From CAJCJE01 sp036494465 (lineage in GTDB: Bacteria > Actinomycetota > Actinomycetes > Mycobacteriales > Pseudonocardiaceae): a DNA stretch of 64,000 nt. The stretch is from the NCBI GenBank assembly GCA_036494465.1, contig DASXOJ010000287.1:17699-81698 (forward strand), given 5' to 3'. Shown in pieces: positions 19,089-27,113 of this stretch; the first letter of the stretch is position 1; each line of letters begins with the position of its first letter. The notes beneath the pieces were generated by a model that worked only from the letters and a program-made list of their open reading frames with translations, made no database searches and was not told the DNA's origin. Position numbers and translations under genes: made by a program.

Positions 19089-19389
19089 AGCGGTGGACTG
19101 TAACGCCCTGGCAACGTTCGGCGATATAGGCCGTCCTTGAGCGCTGAGAGAGAGTAGGGAACTGCGCTGCTCACCGCCCCAGGGGTGAGCATGGTCACCG
19201 CCCGTTCGTGTCGCGTGTCCCTTGCCCAAGGGCTACTGGCGGGTAACATTCAGGCCACAGTGTGTTGGCTCGCCCAACCGGCCCTTTGGCTCGCAAAGCC
19301 GCAAGCGACATGGCAAGGTCGGGCCAACCGGCGACAGTTTCGCCGCCGCATGTCCGGCGGTCACTTTCTCAGGAGGTCGAACCAGACCC
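19089..19389. other. 301-bp intergenic region between degV and etfB
   Basis: A promoter for the etf operon is plausible: TTGCCC (19222-19227), 16 bp, TAACAT (19244-19249), giving a leader of about 130 nt. A hairpin GCTCACC / GGTGAGC (19169-19175, 19184-19190) lies between the two genes. The etfB ribosome site AGGAGG (19371-19376) is 13 nt from the start, which is unusually far. No coding sequence is supported. Confidence 0.4.
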
Positions 19390-20178
19390 ATGAACATCGT
19401 TGTTCTGGTCAAGCAGGTGCCGGATACCTATTCCGAGCGCAAGCTGCGCGACGCCGATCACACCCTCGACCGCGACTCGGCCGACGCCGTCCTGGACGAG
19501 ATCAACGAACGTGCGGTCGAAGAAGCACTGTTGATCAAGGAAGCTCAGGGCGACACCACGGTCACCGTCGTCTGCGTCGGACCCGACCGCGCCACCGAGG
19601 CCATCCGCAAGGCCCTGTCCATGGGCGCGGACTCCGCAGTGCACGTCAACGACGAGGCGCTGCACGGAGCCGACGTGCTGCAGACCGCCAAGGTCCTCGC
19701 CAAAGCCATCGGCACCGTCGAGTCCGTCGACCTGGTCATCGCGGGCAACGAGGCCACCGACGGCACCTCCGGCACGGTCCCCGCGATCATCGCCGAACTG
19801 CTCGGCCTGCCCCAGCTCACCCACGCCCGCAAGGTCACCATCGACGGCGGCAACGTCACCGTCGAACGCGAGACCCCGGACGAGGGCCTGATCCACCTGC
19901 AGGCCAGCCTGCCCGCGGTGATCAGCGTGTCCGAGAAGATCAACGAGCCGCGCTACCCCTCCTTCAAGGGGATCATGGCCGCCAAGAAGAAGCCGGTGAA
20001 CACGGTCACGGTCGCCGACCTCGGCATCGACGCGGGTTCGGTCGGTCTCGGCAACGCGTGGTCCTCGGTTGTCGACGCGGCCCCCAAGCCGCCGCGCACT
20101 GCCGGTGAAAAGGTCGAGGACGACGGGAACGGCGGCGCCAAGATCGCCGAGTACCTCATCGCCCAGAAGCTGATCTGA
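19390..20178 (+). CDS. etfB: Electron transfer flavoprotein subunit beta (FixA)
   Basis: A 262-residue ETF beta subunit that binds AMP and forms the heterodimer with the next gene product. It passes electrons from acyl-CoA dehydrogenases to the quinone pool. MNIVVLVKQVPDTYSE is the typical start, and VIAGNEATDGTSGTVPAIIAELLGLPQ contains the beta signature. The start ATG 19390 fits the family; upstream in-frame sequence is non-conserved. A 31-bp gap with its own ribosome site separates it from etfA. Orthologue by position and order of M. tuberculosis Rv3029c. Confidence 0.95.
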   Translation: MNIVVLVKQVPDTYSERKLRDADHTLDRDSADAVLDEINERAVEEALLIKEAQGDTTVTVVCVGPDRATEAIRKALSMGADSAVHVNDEALHGADVLQTAKVLAKAIGTVESVDLVIAGNEATDGTSGTVPAIIAELLGLPQLTHARKVTIDGGNVTVERETPDEGLIHLQASLPAVISVSEKINEPRYPSFKGIMAAKKKPVNTVTVADLGIDAGSVGLGNAWSSVVDAAPKPPRTAGEKVEDDGNGGAKIAEYLIAQKLI

Positions 20179-20209
20179 CCAACCGAGCCGAGCAGGAGAG
20201 AGAACAACC

Positions 20210-21169
20210 ATGTCCGAGGTTTTGGTCCTCGTTGAGCAGGTCGACGGCGAGGTCAAGAAGGTCACCAACGAACTGCTGACCGCCGCTCGCCGGCTCGGCG
20301 AGCCCTCCGCCGTCGTGGTCGGCGCGCCCGGCACGGCAGCGAAGGTCCGCGACGCCCTGGCCGGCTACGGCGCCGCCAAGATCTACGCCGCCGAGTCCGA
20401 CGACGTCGCCGGCTACCTGGTCACCCCCAAGGTCGACGCGCTCGCCGCCGTCGCCGCGACGGCAAGTCCCGCCGCCGTGCTGATCGCCGGGTCCTCCGAA
20501 GGTAAGGAGATCGCGGGCAGGCTCGCCGTTCGCCTCGACTCCGGTCTGCTGGTCGACCTCATCGACATCGACGCGGACGGCACTGGCACCCAGTCGATCT
20601 TCGGTGGCGCGTACACCGTGCACTCGAAGGTCAGCCATGGCACCCCGGTCGTCACCATGCGCCCCGGCGCCCTGGAAGCCGAAGCCGCCGACGGTGCCGC
20701 TGAATCCACCTCCGTGGACCTGCCTGCCGTCGACGCCGCCAAGGTCACCAAGGTGCTCGGCCGTGAGCCCATCGAAGGCGGCGACCGTCCCGAACTGACG
20801 GACGCCAGCGTCGTTGTCTCCGGTGGTCGCGGTGTCGGCAGCGCGGAGAGCTTCTCCGTCGTCGAAGCCCTCGCCGACTCGCTCGGTGCCGCCGTCGGCG
20901 CCTCGCGTGCCGCCGTCGACTCCGGCTACTACCCGCACCAGTTCCAGGTTGGCCAGACCGGCAAGACGGTGTCCCCGCAGCTTTACATCGCCCTCGGCAT
21001 TTCCGGCGCCATTCAGCACCGCGCCGGAATGCAGACCTCGAAGACGATCATCGCGGTCAACAAGGACGCGGAGGCGCCGATCTTCGAGATCACCGACTAC
21101 GGCATCGTCGGCGACCTTTTCAAGGTGGCGCCGCAGCTGACCGAAGAAGTGAACAAGCGCAAGGGCTGA
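20210..21169 (+). CDS. etfA: Electron transfer flavoprotein subunit alpha (FixB)
   Basis: A 319-residue ETF alpha subunit. The C-terminal FAD domain contains VVSGGRGVGSAESF and ALGISGAIQHRAGMQTSKTIIAVNKDAEAPIFEI, the FixB signature. The start ATG 20210 follows GGAGAG. It is co-transcribed with etfB and ends at a strong hairpin. The order etfB-etfA-GNAT-acyltransferase is that of Rv3029c-Rv3026c in M. tuberculosis. Confidence 0.95.
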   Translation: MSEVLVLVEQVDGEVKKVTNELLTAARRLGEPSAVVVGAPGTAAKVRDALAGYGAAKIYAAESDDVAGYLVTPKVDALAAVAATASPAAVLIAGSSEGKEIAGRLAVRLDSGLLVDLIDIDADGTGTQSIFGGAYTVHSKVSHGTPVVTMRPGALEAEAADGAAESTSVDLPAVDAAKVTKVLGREPIEGGDRPELTDASVVVSGGRGVGSAESFSVVEALADSLGAAVGASRAAVDSGYYPHQFQVGQTGKTVSPQLYIALGISGAIQHRAGMQTSKTIIAVNKDAEAPIFEITDYGIVGDLFKVAPQLTEEVNKRKG

Positions 21170-21190
21170 TTCTTTAATAGCAACCCAATT

Positions 21191-21230
21191 CGGGGCGGTT
21201 TTCTCGTGACCACACGGGAGAACCGCCCCG
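21191..21230 (+). terminator. Terminator after etfBA
   Basis: An 18-bp stem (21191-21208 with 21213-21230, two G-U pairs, ACCA loop) followed by TGTTTATG. It lies 22 nt after the etfA stop. Confidence 0.85.
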
Positions 21231-21324
21231 TGTTTATGTGAACCACCCGCCATTAACCGGATTTCCACTTATCTGCTACCGGTTCGACCTGCTGACTGTT
21301 GCCGACACAACGTAAACAGAACGT

Positions 21325-22095
21325 ATGGCGCAGTCAGAACTGCTCGTAAGCACCCCGGCCGCAGCTGAAGCCACCGCGCACTACTCGTTGCTGGTCGCCC
21401 ACGACGACACCGAGGTCCGCGCCGCACAGCGGCTGCGCTACCAGGTCTTCGCCGAGGAAATGGGCGCCGACCTGCACAGCAGCGTGCCCGGACTGGACGT
21501 CGACTACTTCGACGAGTTCTGCGACCACCTCGTGGTCCGCCACGACCCCTCCGGCGAGATCGTCGGCTGTTACCGCATGCTCCCGCCAGAGCGGGCCCGC
21601 GAAGCAGGGCGCCTCTACTCCGACGGCGAGTTCGACCTGACCGCGTTGCACGGCATCCGCGGCGCCCTGGTCGAAACCGGCCGCTCCTGCGTCCACCCCG
21701 ACCACCGCACCGGCGCCGTCGTCGGCCTGGTCTGGGCAGGCATCGCCCGCTACATGCTGCTCTCCGGCCACGAATGGCTGGCCGGCTGCGCGTCCGTCCC
21801 GCTGCACGACGGCGGCGAACTGGCCGCAGGCGTCTGGGACACGGTCTCTCGCAAGAACTACGCCCCTGCCGAATACCGAGTGGCCCCGCGCAACCCCTGG
21901 AACGTGGCGGCAGCACCGCGCCCGGCGAAGGTCACCATTCCGCCGCTCCTGCGCGGCTACCTCCGCCTGGGCGCCTGGATCTGCGGCGAACCGGCGCTGG
22001 ACGAAGACTTCGGCGTAGCAGACTTCTTCGTCCTGCTCTCGATGGCCAATGTCGACCAGCGCTACCTCCGCTTCTTCCTCGGCGAAGGCCGCTAG
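21325..22095 (+). CDS. GNAT-fold N-acyltransferase, OlsB/Rv3027c-like
   Basis: A 256-residue protein of the hemolysin/OlsB-like GNAT group. RLRYQVFAEEMGA (about 33-46), EIVGCYRMLPPE and ETGRSCVHPDHRTGAVV are diagnostic; they form the acyl-ACP or acyl-CoA site. OlsB acylates the alpha-amino group of ornithine in ornithine-lipid synthesis, and the next gene encodes an OlsA/PlsC-like O-acyltransferase only 2 bp away, so lipid synthesis is a fair inference. The start ATG 21325 lies in sequence resembling a leaderless promoter (TAAACA upstream). The acceptor is unproven. Confidence 0.82.
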   Translation: MAQSELLVSTPAAAEATAHYSLLVAHDDTEVRAAQRLRYQVFAEEMGADLHSSVPGLDVDYFDEFCDHLVVRHDPSGEIVGCYRMLPPERAREAGRLYSDGEFDLTALHGIRGALVETGRSCVHPDHRTGAVVGLVWAGIARYMLLSGHEWLAGCASVPLHDGGELAAGVWDTVSRKNYAPAEYRVAPRNPWNVAAAPRPAKVTIPPLLRGYLRLGAWICGEPALDEDFGVADFFVLLSMANVDQRYLRFFLGEGR

Positions 22096-22097
22096 CC

Positions 22098-22985
22098 ATG
22101 GCACACGCCTGGATGCCCACGTCGCCCTGCGGCCCCAGTTGCCACGCCGCCACCGTCCCCACGGTGGGCCGCGCGCGCAGCTTCGCCCGTCTGGTTCGCG
22201 CGGCCCTGGTCCTCCTGGCAGCGCTGGGATCGGCGCCCCTCCTGATAGTCCTGCATGGACGGTCCAGGACCGCGATGCTCAGGTGGGTATTCACATCCAT
22301 GCTGCGCGCCTTCGGTGCCAAACTGGAGATCCACGGCGACCCCACCTTCGCCCGCACCCAAACCCAACGCGGCGCGCTGGTCGTGCAAAACCACGTGTCC
22401 TGGCTGGACATCGTCGTCGCGAACGCTGTGCGCCCCATGCGTTCGGTGGCCAAGCGCGAAATCGGCGAATGGCCGTTGGTCGGTGCGCTGGCAACCAAAG
22501 CAGGCACCGTCTACCTCGACCGCGAAAGCCTCCGCGCCCTCCCCGACACGGTCGTCGAACTGTCGGACGCGCTGCGCGGCGGCGCCCAGGTCAACGTCTG
22601 CCCGGAAGGCACCACCTGGTGCGGCCTGGCATCCGGCCACTTCCGCCCGGCCCTGTTCCAAGCGGCGATCGACGGCGGCGTGCCCGTCCGCCCGTTGGCG
22701 GTTCGCTACCGGCTCTCGAACGGCCAAACCACGACCTGGCCCTCGTTCGTCGGCACCGAAACCCTCATCGACTCGGTCCGCCGCACCGCGAAACTGCGCG
22801 GTCTCGTCATCGAAGTCCACATCCTCGACGAAATCGCCCCCGGCCGCGCCGACACCCGCGCCGAACTGGCCGCCCTCGCCGAAGCCCAAATCGCGGCGGT
22901 CCTGTCCGGCCCGCACATCCCCGCCCAGCGCCGCGCCGCCCACGTCCGCATGCTCCTCGCCGATTCCCCGGATCGGGTGAACTAG
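22098..22985 (+). CDS. Lysophospholipid/1-acylglycerol-3-phosphate acyltransferase family (PlsC/OlsA-like)
   Basis: A 295-residue membrane-associated acyltransferase. A hydrophobic helix (about 35-55) precedes NHVSWLD, the H-x4-D catalytic motif. PEGTTW is the glycerol-phosphate-type motif III, and GGVPVRPLAVRY is motif IV. It starts 2 bp after the GNAT gene, so translation is likely coupled. The two products may act in sequence, as OlsB and OlsA do on ornithine lipids. Orthologue by position of Rv3026c. Confidence 0.87.
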   Translation: MAHAWMPTSPCGPSCHAATVPTVGRARSFARLVRAALVLLAALGSAPLLIVLHGRSRTAMLRWVFTSMLRAFGAKLEIHGDPTFARTQTQRGALVVQNHVSWLDIVVANAVRPMRSVAKREIGEWPLVGALATKAGTVYLDRESLRALPDTVVELSDALRGGAQVNVCPEGTTWCGLASGHFRPALFQAAIDGGVPVRPLAVRYRLSNGQTTTWPSFVGTETLIDSVRRTAKLRGLVIEVHILDEIAPGRADTRAELAALAEAQIAAVLSGPHIPAQRRAAHVRMLLADSPDRVN

Positions 22986-23073
22986 GTCGCATTCCCCGGA
23001 ACCAAACCCTGGCTACGCCGCGTCGGATACGCTACGAGACTGCGGGACTACCAGTAGCCACGGGGGCGGGGCG

Positions 23074-23544
23074 ATGTCGGAGAGCAGCCAGGACGCGATC
23101 GACAAGATCAACCAGCTGGCGAGCCAACCGGCAAACCCGCAGGCCGACGGAGGCTTGGCCGAGGGCGCAGCCGCGATGGTCAACGGCAGCCAAGCCATGC
23201 TCGCCCAAGCGCAGAGCGGCGTCCTCAAATTCGACCCGGACACCGGCCAAGCCCTGATCAACAACCTGAACCAGCAGATTGAGACCCTTCAGGGGCTCGG
23301 TGAGAGCATTCGGTGGATCAGTCGAGAGACGAAGCTGGGCATGACACCTGGGGGCCAGGTGATGTCCAGGTTCAATCAAGAGGTGGCTACGTCGGGACCG
23401 AAGGCATTCGTCCCGGCTCACGATGAGTTCGTGCGAACTCTCTTCACGGCGGTGCAAGCGATCCAGATCGCCATGGATAATTACGCCAATACTGACGAAG
23501 GCAATGCCGGCGACCTCAAGGCGAAGGACTGGCTAGGCTCGTGA
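23074..23544 (+). CDS. ESX/T7SS-type small helical protein with YxxxD signal
   Basis: A 156-residue, mostly helical, Gln/Asn/Ala-rich protein without signal peptide or membrane segment. The C-terminal region ends a helix with NYANTDEGNAG, containing the YxxxD type VII secretion signal. It heads a four-gene cassette with DUF3558, PPE-like and EspG genes and overlaps the next start (GTGA). It may take the place that PE proteins have beside PPE proteins in mycobacteria. Upstream 23041-23073 carries no clear ribosome site. I recognise no precise family. Confidence 0.75.
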   Translation: MSESSQDAIDKINQLASQPANPQADGGLAEGAAAMVNGSQAMLAQAQSGVLKFDPDTGQALINNLNQQIETLQGLGESIRWISRETKLGMTPGGQVMSRFNQEVATSGPKAFVPAHDEFVRTLFTAVQAIQIAMDNYANTDEGNAGDLKAKDWLGS

Positions 23545-24065
23545 CCGATATCGTGCTGTTTCGCCGTTCACTGATCCTGCTTGCGCTGTTGATTGTCGGA
23601 TTGGGATCCGCTGCTTGCTCGGGAGGCGGACCTATTCCGGCTGCCTCGACTACGACGAGCGTGCCTTCGTCCGTCGTTGTGTCCAACCCGGTTGCAGCCA
23701 TTGATCCCTGCAGCCTGCTGAGCCAGAGTGACGTTGCTCGGCTCGGATTGACATCCCGGGGACACGAGGACACCGCAAAGTCTCGTGGGTGCGGTTGGAG
23801 CAAGGGCGCGGTGTACGCGATAGGTATTTATGCCAACAGAAGCCAAGGTCTCAGCACGCTGCGTGACAGTACCTCCACGTCAGTGTCGCTGGTATCGCAC
23901 GATGCGATTCAGACGGCTTCGGACATCGACTGCCTGGTTGACATCGCAATTACCAAGACATCCAGTGTTGGCATCAGCATCGAAGCTGGTGGTGGCAATG
24001 CATGCGGATATGCGGCGCAGTATGCGACGCTGATTGAGCCGAAGTTGCCGGCTCAGCAGAAGTAG
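23541..24065 (+). CDS. DUF3558 family lipoprotein
   Basis: A 174-residue exported lipoprotein. A hydrophobic stretch ends in the lipobox LGSAAC (Cys about 26). IDPCSLLSQSDVARLGL and the paired cysteines in RGCGWSKG, DCLVDI and ACGYA fit the DUF3558 pattern common in Pseudonocardiaceae. The family's function is not known; it is repeatedly found next to PPE/EspG genes. The start GTG 23541 overlaps the preceding stop, so translation is probably coupled. GC content is visibly lower than in the backbone genes. Confidence 0.85.
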   Translation: MTDIVLFRRSLILLALLIVGLGSAACSGGGPIPAASTTTSVPSSVVVSNPVAAIDPCSLLSQSDVARLGLTSRGHEDTAKSRGCGWSKGAVYAIGIYANRSQGLSTLRDSTSTSVSLVSHDAIQTASDIDCLVDIAITKTSSVGISIEAGGGNACGYAAQYATLIEPKLPAQQK

Positions 24066-24085
24066 TGCTCGGGGAGGGGCGGACC

Positions 24086-25666
24086 ATGGTTGCGGACAAT
24101 TCTGCTGGCGGCGATCCGTCGGCTCCGAGACGGCTGGGTTCGGCGGCGGACGTCCAGAAAGCCGAGGAGACGTACGCGCAGGGCCTGGAACAGGCTTACG
24201 GGAAGCTGCCGTCGTTCGCGAATATTCCGCGCATTGACGCGGGCATTGATGCCAGCATCAAGAAGAGCATCGACTCGTATGCGCAGCAGCAGTACCAACA
24301 GTTGCTTTCGGCGGATCTCGAAACGCAGGCGGCGCCGAATTTCTCCGGGCACAACTACGCCGCTTACACGGCGACGCAGCTCAAGCAGATGGTCGCCACG
24401 AACATGGATCCGAGCGCGGCCGGGGAGACAGCGTCGGCGTGGAACGACATCGGCAACGACTATGTGACTGTCGCGCAGGGGCTTGGCCACGCGGCCAACG
24501 GTAGCGAGTACGGCTGGCAGGGCGCGGCGGGCGACGCTACGCGGGATTTCATCGGCGGGGTGTCGAAGTGGGCGGGCGCGGCTGGTCAGGGGGCGCAACT
24601 GGCTGGGAACCGGCTCGCCGTGCAGTCGGAGGCGGCGTCGACGGCGAAGAACTCGATGCCGACCAGTCCGACCGAGCCGCCGACCTCGGCTGATATCTCG
24701 TCGGCGATGTTGCAGGGCGGGTTCAATCCGGCTATCGGCGCCGCGAAGTTGAATGCGCAGTTCGCGCAGGCTGCGGCTGATCATGCCGAGGCCGTGCAGG
24801 CGGCGAAGGTTTATGACTCGTCATTGGCGACGTCCGGCCAGAAGTTTCCGGCGTTCAACGCGCCGCCGACCTTCGATGTTGCCACGCAGGGTGGGTCGAG
24901 TGCGCCTGCTGGCGGGAGCGGTGGGCCGGGGTTGGGCGCCGCGGGGAATGTGCCTCACGCCAACTCGACTGTGCGGGGTGGCGGCTCCTCTGCGAGCGGG
25001 GCTGGGGCCGGGGTGCAGGGAGGTGGGGCGGCGTCGGTGACGCGGCCGCTTGTGGCCTCGGGATCGGGGGCAGGGGGGCCGGGTTCGGGTGGCGGGCAGG
25101 CCGGGGTTGATCCGGGTGCCACGAGTACGACGACCACCTCCACGTCGAGCGCAGGGAATCCAGGCGCAGGGAATCCGAGCACGGGCAATCCGAGCACGGG
25201 GAACCCGGGTGCGTCGAACCTGGGCGGCGCCAATCCGGGCGGCTCCAATTCGGCTGGGAATGGGTGGTCCGGTTCTGGTTCGGGGAGTGGGTGGAGCTCG
25301 GATCCGTCGTTTTCCGGGAGTTTGGTGGGCGACGGTGGAGCCGTGCTTGGTGGGGGTGCTGGGCGCGGGTTGCCGGGCGGGGTTTCCGGGGGTGGCGTCG
25401 GACGTGGTGGGTTTGGCAACGAGGGCGGATCTGCCAATGGGGGCGGGCGGAGTGGAGTCGGGGCTGTTGGTGAGGAGGAGATGGAGGGTGGCGTTGGGGG
25501 TCGAACTGGCGCTGCTGGGCAGCCGGGTGGGGCGGGGATGATGCCTCGGGGCTCCGGGAAAGGCGAGGACTCCGAGCACAGGCGGCCGAGCTACTTGCAG
25601 AACCCGGATCCGAACGCGACTTTCGGCTCGGACGAGTACGTTGTGCCGCCGGTCATTGGTGAGTGA
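24086..25666 (+). CDS. PPE-like WXG-domain T7SS substrate with Gly-rich C terminus
   Basis: A 526-residue protein. Residues about 1-230 are helical, with WQGAAG (a WxG turn) near residue 145, as in PPE and ESX-associated proteins. The rest is Gly/Ser-rich and disordered-looking, with pentapeptide repeats GNPGA/GNPST, and ends in a conserved acidic tail (EYVVPPVIGE). The start is ATG 24086 with GGGGAGGGG upstream; GTG 24065 overlaps the prior stop but precedes that ribosome site. Its stop overlaps the espG start (TGATG), so substrate and chaperone are translationally coupled. Confidence 0.83.
   Translation: MVADNSAGGDPSAPRRLGSAADVQKAEETYAQGLEQAYGKLPSFANIPRIDAGIDASIKKSIDSYAQQQYQQLLSADLETQAAPNFSGHNYAAYTATQLKQMVATNMDPSAAGETASAWNDIGNDYVTVAQGLGHAANGSEYGWQGAAGDATRDFIGGVSKWAGAAGQGAQLAGNRLAVQSEAASTAKNSMPTSPTEPPTSADISSAMLQGGFNPAIGAAKLNAQFAQAAADHAEAVQAAKVYDSSLATSGQKFPAFNAPPTFDVATQGGSSAPAGGSGGPGLGAAGNVPHANSTVRGGGSSASGAGAGVQGGGAASVTRPLVASGSGAGGPGSGGGQAGVDPGATSTTTTSTSSAGNPGAGNPSTGNPSTGNPGASNLGGANPGGSNSAGNGWSGSGSGSGWSSDPSFSGSLVGDGGAVLGGGAGRGLPGGVSGGGVGRGGFGNEGGSANGGGRSGVGAVGEEEMEGGVGGRTGAAGQPGGAGMMPRGSGKGEDSEHRRPSYLQNPDPNATFGSDEYVVPPVIGE
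25154..25258 (+). repeat. Seven 15-bp coding repeats in the PPE-like gene
   Basis: Seven consecutive 15-bp units, the first two GGGAATCCAGGCGCA and GGGAATCCGAGCACG, encode pentapeptides of (G/S/A)N-P/L/S-x-x form. The pattern recalls the Asn/Gly-rich tandem repeats of mycobacterial PPE-MPTR proteins and could vary in copy number between strains. Confidence 0.8.
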
Positions 25667-26385
25667 TGGATGATCGGCTGAGCCTGTCCCTCGCTGCCGT
25701 CGACATCGTGTGGGAGGACCTGGCGCTGGGGGCTGTTCCGACTCCGTTCGAGATCCGGTCAGTCGGGATGAGCGTGGACGAGCGGTCGGCTGTTCGGCGC
25801 GAGGTGTGGGCGGATCTGACGGCGCGCGGGTTGGCTCGGCGGGGGCGGTTGGAGCCGCAGGTCGAGGATCGGCTTGCTGTGTTGGTTCGGTTCACGTCGG
25901 CGATCAGCGTGTTCGGTGTGTTGGACGACGAGCGGATGTTGCGGGCGCGGGTTTCCGGGAATGGCCGGTTCGCGGTGCTCGCTGTGCAGGACGAGACGGA
26001 TCTGCACGTCGAGGTGGTCGAGTCGCATCGGTTGATCGCCTCGATTCTCGGGTTGTTGCCTGCTGCGCAGCCGTTTCCTGGGCGACCCGTCAAGGTGCTG
26101 GACGACGAGCCCGGGTTCACGCGCGACGACGAGGCGGCGCGGCGGATTCTTGCGGTGAAACGGGAACGGGCCGGGTATTTCACGGCGCACGGGCTGGACC
26201 GGCGTGGCCGGTCGGTGCGGTCGCCGGAGCTGGCGTGGACGGACACGGTCAAGGGGCGCTTCGTGTCGCGGTCGCGGACGACTCGCGATGGCACGCGGTT
26301 CACGACGCACGAACCGGGGAGCTATCCGACGTTGGTGACGGCGCTGCGCGAGCTCGTCGCCTGGATACGCGCGGACGGTCGCTGA
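25666..26385 (+). CDS. EspG-family ESX secretion chaperone
   Basis: A 239-residue EspG/PF14011-like protein that binds the PPE-like substrate in the cytoplasm and guides it to a type VII system. LSLAAVDIVWEDLALGAVPTPFEI at the N terminus and the GSYPTLVTALRELV C terminus are typical. The start ATG 25666 overlaps the upstream stop by one base. No EccB, EccC, EccD or MycP gene is in the window, so the secretion machinery must be elsewhere. The codon use (GGG, CGG, TTG) differs from the backbone. Confidence 0.85.
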   Translation: MDDRLSLSLAAVDIVWEDLALGAVPTPFEIRSVGMSVDERSAVRREVWADLTARGLARRGRLEPQVEDRLAVLVRFTSAISVFGVLDDERMLRARVSGNGRFAVLAVQDETDLHVEVVESHRLIASILGLLPAAQPFPGRPVKVLDDEPGFTRDDEAARRILAVKRERAGYFTAHGLDRRGRSVRSPELAWTDTVKGRFVSRSRTTRDGTRFTTHEPGSYPTLVTALRELVAWIRADGR

Positions 26386-26484
26386 TCAGTCGCGGCGGTC
26401 CAGGCAGGCGAGTACGGCGAGGACGCGGCGGTTGGTGTCGTCGTCGGCGTGGACGCCGAGTTTGGCAAGAAGAGCATTCGGAAC
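26386..26484 (-). pseudogene. C-terminal remnant of a LuxR/NarL-type regulator
   Basis: On the minus strand, 32 codons read NALLAKLGVHADDDTNRRVLAVLACLDRRD and stop. Family knowledge: this matches the last helix and tail of NarL/FixJ-type DNA-binding domains (VSNLLAKLGL...RRVLAVLAYL). Upstream of Asn the similarity ends abruptly. The fragment lies directly against the espG stop and overlaps the start of the next plus-strand gene, so it looks like the scar of a rearrangement at the right edge of the ESX cassette. Confidence 0.5.
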
Positions 26485-27078
26485 GCGCTGATTGTCATTG
26501 CCGGTTGCGACATTGTGGGGCCGCTGGCGTTGTTTTATCTGTTGCGGGCGGCTGGGTTGAGCGTGTTGGTCGCGTCGTTGGTGGTGTGCGTGGTGCCGCT
26601 CGCGAGCATCGCGGTGCAGTTCGTGCGGCGTCGCCAGTTGGATCAGGTGGCGTGCCTGACCATCGGGGTGTTGCTGCTGGCGGTGGTGTTGGCGCTGGTG
26701 AGCAACGACCAACGGCTGGCGCTGGCCAGGGACGGGTTCATCACCGGGATCATCGGCGTTTGGGCGGTGGGCTCGCTGTTGTCGCGTCGACCGCTGTATT
26801 TCGTGCTGGCTCGGCCGTTCGGCGAGGAGCCGGATGAGGACTGGGATGCGCAGTGGGCCGGTGACGCGGGATTTCGGCACCGGATTCGGACCATCACGTC
26901 GGTGTGGGGGATCGGGCTGGCGCTCGACGCGCTCGGCAAGGTCGCGCTCGCCTACACGCTGCCGGTGAATGTGGTGCCGGGGATCGCCGGGATCCAGTAC
27001 GCGCTGGTGTTCTGCGGGCTCGTCTACTTCACGGTGCGTTACGTGCGCGGCGCAGGCGAGCAGGCGAAAATCGACTAG
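26449..27078 (+). CDS. VC0807-family membrane protein
   Basis: A 209-residue integral membrane protein with about six hydrophobic segments (IVIAGCDIVGPLALFYLL, LVASLVVCVVPLASI, TIGVLLLAVVLALV, ...). RDGFITGIIGVWAVGSLLSRRPLYFVLARP is the conserved central motif of this family. The function is unknown. The start GTG 26449 gives the full first helix but lies inside the LuxR-like remnant and lacks a ribosome site, so the start may be recent or misplaced. Confidence 0.72.
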   Translation: MDAEFGKKSIRNALIVIAGCDIVGPLALFYLLRAAGLSVLVASLVVCVVPLASIAVQFVRRRQLDQVACLTIGVLLLAVVLALVSNDQRLALARDGFITGIIGVWAVGSLLSRRPLYFVLARPFGEEPDEDWDAQWAGDAGFRHRIRTITSVWGIGLALDALGKVALAYTLPVNVVPGIAGIQYALVFCGLVYFTVRYVRGAGEQAKID

Positions 27079-27113
27079 ACCTGGACCGGGGTGGAGGTTG
27101 CAGGATTGCGGAC

